Positions 23,953-31,947 of a stretch of 33,308 bases of DNA are shown piece by piece. The notes beneath the pieces are model-generated. The model did not search any database. It was not told the DNA's origin and worked only from the letters and a program-made list of their open reading frames with translations. This stretch comes from a virus: positions 1 through 33,308 of IMG/VR virus record IMGVR_UViG_3300030419_007587; one strand, given 5' to 3'. Position 1 is the stretch's first letter; every line of letters starts with the position of its first letter. Both the position numbers and the translations under genes were made by a program.

Positions 23953-25192
23953 TATTAAGCAGTGTTAAAAGATTGGTAATTTTTTCTTTTTTAAGAGAAG
24001 GGTAATTACCAATATACCAACTATAATTATGCACGTGCTCGACATTTGCAAAGTGATGCTGCAACATGTCGTCTGTGAGAACCGAGCCAATTGGCTCGCC
24101 TATTTTATGATTATACGGACTACGTGTAAGGAATCCCATTTTATGGGAGTATTCCTTAATGTAGGGTTGTCTAAGTTGATTACCGCCTCCGGATAATCCG
24201 CGTCTAAATTCTATATTGTTATCATTTAACATTTTTTCAATTTTATTGCGTTGATTAATGTCTGCTTCCTTCATTATAACAATAAAGGCATAATTGCTTT
24301 GACCTTCTACATCTAGTGTTGTAATATATTTGGTTGAATTAAGCTTAGATAAAAAATAATTAAAATTTTCTTTACGTTTATTATTGTTTTTGTCTAAAGA
24401 TTTAATCTGAGATAATCCTAAAACAGCATTAAGTTCGGTGCTTCTAAAATTATACGCGGGTGCTAAAAATATAAAATCTGGATTAAGGTCAGGGTGATCC
24501 AGTTTTACTTGCTGTTTAAATTCTTCATTTTTGCATTCTCTAACCATGCCATGAGAGCGGCTAAATCTTAGAATATCATAAAACTCGTCATTGTTAGTAC
24601 ATACCATTCCGCCTTCAATTGTAGACATATGATGTGCAAAATAAAAACTAAAGTTACTAACGTCTCCGATCGACCCGGCTTTTTGATCTTTAAAAGTTGC
24701 ACCATGTGACTCGCATACATCCTCTATTAAAAAAAGATCATTTTCTTTACAAACTTGTAAAAGTTCATCAGTAAGACCATTAAGACCAAGAACATGTGTT
24801 AAAAATATAGCTTTTGTTTTAGGTGTAATTGCTTGTTTTAACTTTTCGATATCGAAGCTTAAATTTGAAAGGTTAATATCTACAAAAACAGGATTGTGAC
24901 CTGTATTAATAACACTAGCAACATCTGAAACCCAGGTCAAGGGCGGTACAATAACTTCACAAGCTCCATATTTGTAATATAAGAGCTGCATAGTCATATA
25001 GTTTGCACTCGACCCTGAGTTTACAAATACACTATGTTTTACACCAAGCCATTCAGACCATTTCTTTTCAAACTCTTCAACCTTTGGGCCGTTGGTAAGT
25101 CTTGGGATTGGATCTTGTTGTAAGAAGTTTACTAACTCGTCAACATCATTACGAGTTATATTATCTGACATTAATGGTATATTAAAATTCAT
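23945..25192 (-). CDS. DegT/DnrJ-fold PLP enzyme with His in place of Lys (ColD/RfbH-type sugar 3-dehydratase)
   Basis: A 415-residue member of the DegT/DnrJ/EryC1/StrS fold. The PLP-phosphate region is VNSGSSANYM (residues 58-67) and the cofactor-ring Asp lies in LIEDVCESHGA. At the position of the internal aldimine lysine (usual pattern SFxxxK) the sequence reads FSFYFAHHMSTIEGG. H187 therefore aligns with the Lys. This Lys-to-His change defines the 3-dehydratases ColD and E1/RfbH, which remove the C3 hydroxyl of 4-keto-6-deoxy nucleotide sugars. The RfbH iron-sulfur cysteines are not seen, so ColD is the better model. It lies directly upstream of, and overlaps by 4 nt, the ThDP enzyme pair. 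Confidence 0.82.
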   Translation of the reverse strand: MNFNIPLMSDNITRNDVDELVNFLQQDPIPRLTNGPKVEEFEKKWSEWLGVKHSVFVNSGSSANYMTMQLLYYKYGACEVIVPPLTWVSDVASVINTGHNPVFVDINLSNLSFDIEKLKQAITPKTKAIFLTHVLGLNGLTDELLQVCKENDLFLIEDVCESHGATFKDQKAGSIGDVSNFSFYFAHHMSTIEGGMVCTNNDEFYDILRFSRSHGMVRECKNEEFKQQVKLDHPDLNPDFIFLAPAYNFRSTELNAVLGLSQIKSLDKNNNKRKENFNYFLSKLNSTKYITTLDVEGQSNYAFIVIMKEADINQRNKIEKMLNDNNIEFRRGLSGGGNQLRQPYIKEYSHKMGFLTRSPYNHKIGEPIGSVLTDDMLQHHFANVEHVHNYSWYIGNYPSLKKEKITNLLTLLNNV

Positions 25193-25719
25193 TTTTCGCT
25201 ATAATAATCTCCCCACTCTACTAAAATTGTTGATTTACCGTCTTCACGCCATAGTGCTTTTGTATAAGCCGGGAAAATATCTTCTGGTTCATCTAGTCGA
25301 ATTATTTCTACATTTTTACACATGCTTGTAAATGCTTCTGTATAATCACCAGTGTGTTGATGATGTGGGTGTAAAGGTCTAACAGAACCAATACCGGTCC
25401 GAATAATAGCCTTTGTTTTAAAGTTTGATATCATCGGAAATTTATCTAAGTGGTTAACGATTTGATTAGTACCTAGTAATAAAAAGTTCCATCGCGGAAA
25501 AATACTCACCGGAATTTTACCGGCAAGAGCAAGCCCGTTAGTCATTCCCATTTGCAAATCTTCACACACTGGCAATTCTAACTTTTTTTCATTCGCTACA
25601 TCTTTAAGCGTATTCGACATTGCTGTACCAGCACAATTTACCGCTTGTCCCATAAACAGAGTATCGCGATGCGCCGCTAACATATCCATAGATCGTTTTA
25701 ATTCATCAAAGTATTTCAT
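25189..25719 (-). CDS. ThDP enzyme, E1 beta-like (transketolase pyrimidine-domain) subunit
   Basis: A 176-residue protein. I choose the ATG at 25719, 2 nt after the stop of the alpha-like gene. The longer frame would overlap that gene and adds an unrelated 14-residue start. CEDLQMGMTNGLALAG (residues 52-67), followed by FPRWNFLLLGTNQIVNHLDK, matches the pyrimidine-binding domain of E1 beta subunits. E53 is in the place of the catalytic Glu that activates the cofactor. The C-terminal transketolase domain of normal E1 beta (about 330 residues) is missing. With the alpha-like partner it would form a minimal two-subunit ThDP enzyme. Confidence 0.75.
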   Translation of the reverse strand: MKYFDELKRSMDMLAAHRDTLFMGQAVNCAGTAMSNTLKDVANEKKLELPVCEDLQMGMTNGLALAGKIPVSIFPRWNFLLLGTNQIVNHLDKFPMISNFKTKAIIRTGIGSVRPLHPHHQHTGDYTEAFTSMCKNVEIIRLDEPEDIFPAYTKALWREDGKSTILVEWGDYYSEK

Positions 25720-25721
25720 AA

Positions 25722-26321
25722 TTAAAATTGTACACGTTGTCCTGCGCCAGCATGTGGCCATTTAGTTTCATATTTATAATAATATACGTATTCATCGTTA
25801 ATTCCAGCATATGGGTGGTCATTAGTATTCCAGGTTTCTTTTGTATCTGTACATACCGATTTACCATTATCTTCAATTATAAATTTAATAGGCAATTTAT
25901 GAGCTTTTGAATATCTTAAACACTCGTCAAAAGAACCTGTAAGAGCTGTCATGTCCCCTACAAAGCAATAAACTTTGTTATTGCCCCCATCTCGTTTGAT
26001 ATCTAATGCTAAACCAACACTAATGGGTAAAATACCGGTTACAATTGCAGAAGAAAAAATTCTATATTCTGGAAAACTCAAAGAAATAGATCTACCAGCC
26101 ATGATTTCAGCTTTAACTTGTTCTGGTGGAACACCCTTAAGTAAACATTGATAGTGACTCCTCCAGGTACATAGTACCCAGTCGTCTTTGTTAATATCTT
26201 TAAATATTTTAATACTCTCTTCTTCGTTTCCGGAGTAGAGATGAATTGGTGCTTTAATTTTTGAATTATTAAATTCGTCAGCTATATCTTCTTCAAAACT
26301 TATTAGATCTTCTTTAGTCAT
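25722..26321 (-). CDS. ThDP enzyme, E1 alpha-like (pyrophosphate-binding) subunit
   Basis: A 199-residue protein with the ThDP/Mg-binding signature. GDMTALTGSFDECLRYSKAH (from residue 122) replaces the usual GDG start and runs on to FIIEDNGKSV, whose N152 is in the metal-ligand position. LPISVGLALDIKRDG before it is the usual preceding helix. It is much shorter than pyruvate-dehydrogenase E1 alpha (about 360). No lipoyl E2 is nearby, so central metabolism is unlikely. Two-subunit ThDP enzymes of this kind act in branched-sugar pathways (avilamycin AviB1/AviB2 are the precedent I know). The ThDP fold is seen, while the sugar role is inferred. Confidence 0.75.
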   Translation of the reverse strand: MTKEDLISFEEDIADEFNNSKIKAPIHLYSGNEEESIKIFKDINKDDWVLCTWRSHYQCLLKGVPPEQVKAEIMAGRSISLSFPEYRIFSSAIVTGILPISVGLALDIKRDGGNNKVYCFVGDMTALTGSFDECLRYSKAHKLPIKFIIEDNGKSVCTDTKETWNTNDHPYAGINDEYVYYYKYETKWPHAGAGQRVQF

Positions 26322-27450
26322 TTTTTAAATTTAGTTTAATGTTTAAGGCTTGTTGTGTTATTAGGGAAAATAATCTTTTACAGTTTCTAATTATTTGCTG
26401 AGCACCAGAAAATGTATTATAATTATAATCTAGAACCGGAGCCGTCCATTCTCGGTGTTGGTTTTCCGGAGGCGTCTCAACAGTTAATGTATTTCTTGAA
26501 TAAAAATTTTGTATTCTTGTCGTTATACTTAGGTCAAATTTTTTTGCAAGAATAGCTCCTAGAAAAGTAAAGTATGCATCTATACTTGGCATCCAAAAGT
26601 TTCCACTTATAGCATCGTATACTTCTTTTGAAAAAACAGGACAATATTCTCCGATATACTTATGTAATGGCGTGTCATGTATTTTAACTGCACCACTAGC
26701 TATATTATTAATTATCTCTGGTGTTACATCTGGAAAGCTACTCCATTCATTTATAGGCATCATTTTTTCGTCCCATGGATACAGCTCCCCGTCTCTTTCT
26801 TTATTATAATAATATACTTTATCCTGCTCCTCTATTTCATTAGTATATTCTATCTGTTTTGTAGAACATGGACCTATAATACAAAAGCCGTTTTTTTCCT
26901 TTTTTGCCTTTTTATAGGTGCTTAATAAATCGGTTACCCAGTTTTTTCTTAAAAATATAAAATCATCTGCTACATTAAAATAAAGCACAGAATCAGGATG
27001 AGCTATACTTCCCATATAAGATAAGAAATCATGTATGCTAGCGCGTCCCTCTGACTTGTCATATACCACACATCTAATAGCTAGTCCTTTATATGACTTA
27101 ATTAAATCACCATAATCTAGATCTCTATCTTCATGATCACTGCGTTTATCAAAATAAATTATATGTTCACCAAAATTATTTTTAATCCAATCTAAATCAT
27201 CTTGTGTATCAAACTTAATTATTATTTCTAATCTTTCTCGTTCTTCTTCAGTTGTAGTATTAATAATTGAATTAATAAATAAAGCTAGATTTTTTGCGTT
27301 TCCAAGTCTAGGATTTGACGGTGATCTCTCTTTAAAGACAGAGCTAAATAAAATAGAAATGCTAGGTTTATTTTTTGGTACTCCCTCTATGTAGTTGTTG
27401 AACCAATGACCAACCTTATAACGCGTCGTGTTGTCACTACTACCCATCAC
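26314..27450 (-). CDS. Probable GT-A glycosyltransferase
   Basis: A 378-residue protein. Its central part reads SVLYFNVADDFIFLRKNWVT (about residues 153-172). This is a hydrophobic strand followed by a double Asp and then a K/R-NW segment, as in family 2-like enzymes (compare SADDVHFKTKNWDIL in the 22244-23011 gene). ISILFSSVFKERSPSNPRLG near the N-terminus is the likely first beta-strand. A C-terminal extension of about 100 residues is unassigned. It overlaps the radical SAM gene by 11 nt and the E1 alpha-like gene by 8 nt. Confidence 0.65.
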   Translation of the reverse strand: MMGSSDNTTRYKVGHWFNNYIEGVPKNKPSISILFSSVFKERSPSNPRLGNAKNLALFINSIINTTTEEERERLEIIIKFDTQDDLDWIKNNFGEHIIYFDKRSDHEDRDLDYGDLIKSYKGLAIRCVVYDKSEGRASIHDFLSYMGSIAHPDSVLYFNVADDFIFLRKNWVTDLLSTYKKAKKEKNGFCIIGPCSTKQIEYTNEIEEQDKVYYYNKERDGELYPWDEKMMPINEWSSFPDVTPEIINNIASGAVKIHDTPLHKYIGEYCPVFSKEVYDAISGNFWMPSIDAYFTFLGAILAKKFDLSITTRIQNFYSRNTLTVETPPENQHREWTAPVLDYNYNTFSGAQQIIRNCKRLFSLITQQALNIKLNLKND

Positions 27451-28972
27451 TATATAACTTTCTCTTAAGTTTTACTGCTGTCATATCTTTAATATTATCA
27501 ACTTGCTTTTGACCATATTTTTTACGTACGAGATTTAAAAAAGGTTTATGGTTATGGTATTCATTATAGGCGTCATCTCTAAATTTTAAGATTTCACCGG
27601 CTGTACATTCATCAGTAGGTGATGGCAATGTATCGTAGCTAAAGAAAGAATAGCCTTCATATGAGTCCGGAAGTTTATGACCTTTGTCTAGTGCATCTTT
27701 ATACAATTGACTACCTGGTAGTGGCATCGCTGCGTATGCATTCCATCCCATTGTGCATAATCTCTTACTTAGATCTAATGTTTTTTGCATCGTTGCCTTT
27801 GTGTCACCCGGTAGACCGAAAATATAATTACCCATTACATTAATATCTGCGTCGTGAATTTGCTTAACAACTTTTTCAATATCAACTTCTTCAAATTTAC
27901 CCTTAGCCACTTCTAATCTGACTTCTTTTTCACCACTTTCAATACCTAGAGCTAACCACTTTATACCAGCAGCTCTAACTGTTTTAAGTAATTCCGGTCT
28001 TCGGACAGTGTCTATCCTAGAATAAGCCCACATTGTTAATTTATCGACATATGGTTTTTCACTTAAGGCTAAACATAATGGCTCATAATATTTTTTATTA
28101 AACAAAAACAATTCATCTGTTATTTTTATAGTATAAACACCTAGGTCTGCTAGTTTATCAAATTCATTAATAATAAATTCTGGAGACCAATGACGCATTA
28201 AGCTATAGTTACCAGCAACTCCTACTTCTGCATCATCATTGCGATTTAAAATATTAATCATACAAAAATTACACCCAAACTGACATCCTAATGACGTCTG
28301 TATAGCTGCATACGGTGATCTTTTTGTTTCATCATACTCTGCATGCCACATTGGCGCTCTATATAGATCTAATGGTCTTTCTTTATATGGCAAAAGGTCC
28401 CATGCATATCCAGGTAGATCGATATCCATTTTATCACGGGGGACAACAATTTCTGACGGGTTAAAAGTTGGCTTGCCGTTCTTTCTCCAAGCTATACCTT
28501 TTATTTCCTCTAAATTATTAATATCAATTTTATCTAAAGATAAGATATTTCTTAAAGCATACACGCCTTCATTTGTAAAACAAAAATCAATCGAAGGTTC
28601 ATCTGTTAGTGCTTTAATTGGAACTGCTTGAACATGGGATCCGACATAAGCAATAGGTGTCTTAATGTTGTTCGCTTTTAAATATTCGGAAAGATAGACA
28701 GATCCTGACATATTTACGGTACCTGCATTAACATTTTGCCCGTAAACAACAAAACAAATAAGTCTAGGATTTAATTTTTTAACTCTCTGTAAAACATCCT
28801 CAGCGTTAAGTTGTTCTGCATTTGCGTCACAAATACCGACTTCAAAGCCTACGGATCTACATGACTGTGCTAGGAGCAGCGACCACGTTGGGGGTTCAAT
28901 AGCTGCATAAGAGTTAGCAAGATCTTGATAAATACCCTTGCTGTTACCTGGTGATATAAATAGTACGTCCAT
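27440..28972 (-). CDS. B12-binding radical SAM enzyme
   Basis: A 510-residue protein. Residues 1-150 form a Rossmann-like cobalamin-binding domain, with EPPTWSLLLAQSCRSVGFEV, then ICDANAEQL. It has D but no His at the cobalt-ligand motif, typical of base-off binding in this class. The radical SAM domain follows, with the cluster motif C230-x3-C234-x2-C237 (CQFGCNFC). Later segments such as ITDELFLF, LALGIESGEKEV and GNYIFGLPGDT are characteristic. Members methylate unreactive carbons or do other radical chemistry. The position between the epimerase and a glycosyltransferase suggests a sugar or lipid substrate, but this is inferred. Confidence 0.88.
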   Translation of the reverse strand: MDVLFISPGNSKGIYQDLANSYAAIEPPTWSLLLAQSCRSVGFEVGICDANAEQLNAEDVLQRVKKLNPRLICFVVYGQNVNAGTVNMSGSVYLSEYLKANNIKTPIAYVGSHVQAVPIKALTDEPSIDFCFTNEGVYALRNILSLDKIDINNLEEIKGIAWRKNGKPTFNPSEIVVPRDKMDIDLPGYAWDLLPYKERPLDLYRAPMWHAEYDETKRSPYAAIQTSLGCQFGCNFCMINILNRNDDAEVGVAGNYSLMRHWSPEFIINEFDKLADLGVYTIKITDELFLFNKKYYEPLCLALSEKPYVDKLTMWAYSRIDTVRRPELLKTVRAAGIKWLALGIESGEKEVRLEVAKGKFEEVDIEKVVKQIHDADINVMGNYIFGLPGDTKATMQKTLDLSKRLCTMGWNAYAAMPLPGSQLYKDALDKGHKLPDSYEGYSFFSYDTLPSPTDECTAGEILKFRDDAYNEYHNHKPFLNLVRKKYGQKQVDNIKDMTAVKLKRKLYSDG

Positions 28973-28973
28973 T

Positions 28974-29918
28974 TTATAAATTTGTAAAATCTTTATTTTT
29001 AAATGTTGAAATTAGCTGATACCCTTTAATAAGTTCGGTAATACCGTCCTCTAGAGAAAATTTAGGCAACCATCCTAATTTTTCTAGCTTTTCGTTCGAA
29101 ACTATGTAGTTACGCTTATCAAAGTCTTCTGTAAATTCTTCTTCTATGATAACGAGCTCTGGAATATATTTTTTAATTGAATGAGCTAGCTCTAATTTAC
29201 TTAAATTAGCAGTAGATAATCCTACATTAAACGGTTCTCCAACACATTTATCATAGTTTTCTATTACGAATAAGAAGGTATTAGCTATATCTCGAACGTG
29301 AATGTAGTTTCTTTTAAAGGATGACTGAAAGAGTACTAATAATTTATCTGTAACTGCCCTATAGACAAAATCGTTTACGAGAAGATCTAATCTCATTCGC
29401 GGAGATAGACCGAATACTGTTGCTAATCTTAATGCGACGCCCGAGCGATCACTATCTAACACAGCTGTTTCAGCGAGACATTTTGTTTTTGCGTAATGCG
29501 AAAGAGGTTTAAACGGGCTTTCCTCCGTAATAACATTTTCTGAAGAGCCATATTGAGAGTTCGTATTAGGAATTATCAATTGTTGATTTTTTGTTGTATT
29601 GTTTACAATTGATACAATCTGCTCTAGGTTAATTTCGGTAGCTAGTTCTGGATTCGTATCACAAGCAGGCATGCCAACTATAGCTGCTAAAGGAATTATA
29701 ACGTCGAAATCCTTTAAATTGACCAACGATGTTATGTTTCTAACGTCTCCCTTAATAAAGGTAAAGTTCTTATTATAGCAATAAGATGTTAAACTTTGCT
29801 GTTTATAAGCGAGGCTATCGATAACAGTAACTTTGTACTTTTTATCTAATAATAGACCGACTAATACACTTCCTAAGTAACCAGCACCACCGGTAATTAA
29901 TACTCTATTTGATTTCAT
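28974..29918 (-). CDS. NAD(P)-dependent sugar epimerase/dehydratase (extended SDR)
   Basis: A 314-residue extended short-chain dehydrogenase. The cofactor motif is TGGAGYLG (residues 9-16). An LAAIVGMPACDTNP loop follows, the SQYGSS segment carries the catalytic Ser/Thr region, and the catalytic pair Y142-x3-K146 is in HYAKTK. RNYIHVRDIA and GEPFNVGLS are typical of nucleotide-sugar enzymes. It could be an epimerase, 4,6-dehydratase or 4-reductase, and the sequence alone does not decide which. It is 3 nt after the RmlC-like gene, so it probably works on the same nucleotide sugar. Confidence 0.85.
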   Translation of the reverse strand: MKSNRVLITGGAGYLGSVLVGLLLDKKYKVTVIDSLAYKQQSLTSYCYNKNFTFIKGDVRNITSLVNLKDFDVIIPLAAIVGMPACDTNPELATEINLEQIVSIVNNTTKNQQLIIPNTNSQYGSSENVITEESPFKPLSHYAKTKCLAETAVLDSDRSGVALRLATVFGLSPRMRLDLLVNDFVYRAVTDKLLVLFQSSFKRNYIHVRDIANTFLFVIENYDKCVGEPFNVGLSTANLSKLELAHSIKKYIPELVIIEEEFTEDFDKRNYIVSNEKLEKLGWLPKFSLEDGITELIKGYQLISTFKNKDFTNL

Positions 29919-29921
29919 AAA

Positions 29922-30446
29922 TTAACTATCTCTATCGGATATTATAGCTTTGTTTAGATCGAATGGCCAGTTAAAGTTATAGGTTTTATCATGCCATTTA
30001 ACAGTATATTGACTTCCAACACCGTTATAATGTTCTGTCATCTTATAGCTAAATAAACATTCATGACTAATACAGTAGTGACCGTTAACACAGTCAGCAG
30101 GTACTAATACTTGCTGACGAGTTTTGTTATCTAAATAAAATTCAGCCCACTTTTTAGACGATGGCTGAGCAACAACGAGGTATATTTTACCATATAAACA
30201 TGAAATAAGCTTCCATGTCTTGTTATCCCCATGCAGTCCCCTGAATACAGGCCATCTAGATTTTGAAAATGTATCTAAAACGAACTCTTTTTCTTTAAAG
30301 TGTTCTCTTAAGTATTTGTCTGAAGAAATTTCCTCTCTAAACTTCAAACTGTCGTATGATTCAAAATTATGACCTCTTTCGTCCTCATACAGTGTTGGAG
30401 TAAATAGAGTTAATCCTGAAATTCCGTTAATATTAAATTCTGCCAT
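29922..30446 (-). CDS. RmlC-like 3,5-epimerase-type cupin
   Basis: A 174-residue cupin of the dTDP-4-dehydrorhamnose 3,5-epimerase family. RWPVFRGLHGDNKTWKLISC (residues 64-83) carries the conserved RGLH with the catalytic His (H72). VNGHYCISHECLFSYKMTEHY (about 119-139) is the equivalent of the family segment with the catalytic Tyr. It would epimerise or isomerise a 4-keto-6-deoxy nucleotide sugar. 3,4-ketoisomerases share this fold, so the exact reaction is open. The stop lies 3 nt before the SDR start. Confidence 0.85.
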   Translation of the reverse strand: MAEFNINGISGLTLFTPTLYEDERGHNFESYDSLKFREEISSDKYLREHFKEKEFVLDTFSKSRWPVFRGLHGDNKTWKLISCLYGKIYLVVAQPSSKKWAEFYLDNKTRQQVLVPADCVNGHYCISHECLFSYKMTEHYNGVGSQYTVKWHDKTYNFNWPFDLNKAIISDRDS

Positions 30447-30754
30447 TAAAATTTTATTCTACCTCTAATAATATCAAATAACATAATCCAATCGCATATT
30501 TTTGCTTTAATAGGGTGTTTAAATGCTGCTGGTTTGTTTTTTTCAAAGAAGAAATGACCGGACCAGGCGAATGGGTATACAATAAACGGAACCAAAAGAA
30601 GTAAAGGCGCAAACAGGACGCTCATAGAAAGCATTAAGTGTACTATTAAAGCAGTATATAATAACGTCATTGCTTGCCCTAAGACATGTAAGCGTCTACA
30701 TGTCTTATTTTGATGTAAAGTTAGGTAATGTTTATAATATTCTCTAATTTTCAT
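30446..30754 (-). CDS. DUF962/Mpo1-like membrane protein
   Basis: A 102-residue membrane protein. I choose the start MKIREYYKHYLTLHQNK at 30754. The longer frame from 30802 adds 16 residues that read through the end of the upstream gene. YYKHYLTLHQNKTCRRLHVLG at the N-terminus and FAWSGHFFFEKNKPAAFKHP near residue 70 match the DUF962 family, with conserved His residues. Two or three hydrophobic segments lie between them (about residues 27-70). The yeast member Mpo1 is an iron-dependent dioxygenase in fatty-acid alpha-oxidation. A lipid role here is speculative. The stop and the next start share one base. Confidence 0.75.
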   Translation of the reverse strand: MKIREYYKHYLTLHQNKTCRRLHVLGQAMTLLYTALIVHLMLSMSVLFAPLLLLVPFIVYPFAWSGHFFFEKNKPAAFKHPIKAKICDWIMLFDIIRGRIKF

Positions 30755-31175
30755 TTTTAAAAATATCCCAGTTCTGTAAATCTGATTTAAGTTCCGCTGC
30801 AAGGCAATCCGTCTTTAGATCTACCCGCTCACCGAGCTCGTTTGAAATAACATTTTTAGCTGTATTTCGTACACCGTTAATTGAATGGGTTAACTTAAGT
30901 AATTGTGCTTCATTATTATCTGCACTACTTCTTACTTTACTTTCATTTTCCCAAATATATCTATTTGAAAGCATAACAATACTAATAGCTCTAATAAGCT
31001 CTGCAGTTAAGTCGACATCTTTCTCTTTGATAATTTCATCAATATCGTGCTTTATGTCACTTATCTCCTTATCATATGCTTCTTTATTTTCAGGAATAAA
31101 AATAGACTTTAATTGACATATTGTCATTCTATCAATTAATTCCGCGAATGTTGGTAGGTATTTTCTATTTGCCAT
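30744..31175 (-). CDS. Unassigned helical protein, DUF4254-like pattern
   Basis: A 143-residue, mostly helical, charged protein. ELIRAISIVMLSNRYIWENE, followed by SKVR and later LLKLTHSINGVRNTAKNVIS, resembles the DUF4254 pattern (a helix with W-x-x-E-x-K-x-R, then K-x-x-I-x-x-x-N-x-x-R). DUF4254 is an uncharacterised family found in polysaccharide clusters. The match is by eye and tentative. No membrane or signal segment is seen. It overlaps the upstream glycosyltransferase gene by 11 nt and the DUF962 gene by 11 nt, so it belongs to the same operon. Confidence 0.55.
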   Translation of the reverse strand: MANRKYLPTFAELIDRMTICQLKSIFIPENKEAYDKEISDIKHDIDEIIKEKDVDLTAELIRAISIVMLSNRYIWENESKVRSSADNNEAQLLKLTHSINGVRNTAKNVISNELGERVDLKTDCLAAELKSDLQNWDIFKNEN

Positions 31176-31947
31176 TTTTAATATCTTTTAAAGTTTTTAT
31201 AACAGTTTTAATTTCTGTATCTGGTACAGAAGTTGGACCTATACCGTGTTTATCAGTAAATTTACTCCATGCGTCTTGAATATTAGATTGCCAATCTTTT
31301 CTTGGTCTAATAGCCGAATTATTTTCAGAACATGCTTGCTCTACAACATAATCTAAACTGTTGCTAATATCCGGCCACCACCAATACGGTGTACAATATT
31401 TCTTTTTTGATAATTGATAGGAGTGGTCAACATGCTCAAAAGCGTTAGTATATTTTTCATCGTACAAACCAACGTCCTTTAAACATTCTTTTGTATAAAA
31501 ACAAACAGCACCAACACAATGCTGATTTAGAGCGATTTTTATATCACCATAATCAAAAACCTTACGTGGTACAGGCTTACCACCACTTATACCTGCTTTA
31601 TTTGCAGGTCCATGGTAAGCGAACATGAAATGGTGTATACCTGTTTTTTTATACGCTTTAATGTATTGTTCAAAAAGGTTACCCTTAAACAGCATATCAT
31701 CTTCTACGAGAACAATATAGTCACATCCCTTCTCCAATAAATGTTTAATAGCTTTATTTTTAGCCTTTCCTACGCCCTCTCCCCCGTTTGTTTTTATTAC
31801 CGGTGCTCGTGCATCTTCTAGAGGGTCTTTACCGTCGTTTACAACGACAATATAATTATACCACTTGTGATTTATAGATTCGCGGCACTTTTTAAAAAAT
31901 TCAGGCCTATCACATGTTATAATACCTACACCAATTGATTCGTTCAT
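31165..31947 (-). CDS. GT-A (family 2-like) glycosyltransferase
   Basis: A 260-residue protein. The start IGVGIITCDRPEFFKKCRES is the usual first strand. GVGKAKNKAIKHLLEKGCDY precedes the metal-binding motif IVLVEDDMLF (about residues 80-89). GLYDEKYTNAFEHVDHSYQL carries the late D/E-H acceptor-side motif often seen in this family. Donor and acceptor are unknown. It overlaps the FkbM-like gene by 4 nt. Confidence 0.8.
   Translation of the reverse strand: MNESIGVGIITCDRPEFFKKCRESINHKWYNYIVVVNDGKDPLEDARAPVIKTNGGEGVGKAKNKAIKHLLEKGCDYIVLVEDDMLFKGNLFEQYIKAYKKTGIHHFMFAYHGPANKAGISGGKPVPRKVFDYGDIKIALNQHCVGAVCFYTKECLKDVGLYDEKYTNAFEHVDHSYQLSKKKYCTPYWWWPDISNSLDYVVEQACSENNSAIRPRKDWQSNIQDAWSKFTDKHGIGPTSVPDTEIKTVIKTLKDIKNGK

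Noticed and set aside
25720-25761. Longer start for the E1 beta-like gene
   Set aside because: The extra 14 residues (MATCWRRTT...) read through the end of the alpha-like gene in another frame and match no family. The ATG at 25719 follows the alpha stop directly.
25189-26321. A host-type pyruvate dehydrogenase or transketolase for central metabolism
   Set aside because: Both subunits are about half the normal length and no E2 or E3 gene is present. The neighbours are sugar enzymes.
30755-30802. Longer start for the DUF962-like gene
   Set aside because: The added 16 residues lie in the end of the upstream gene and precede the conserved family start.
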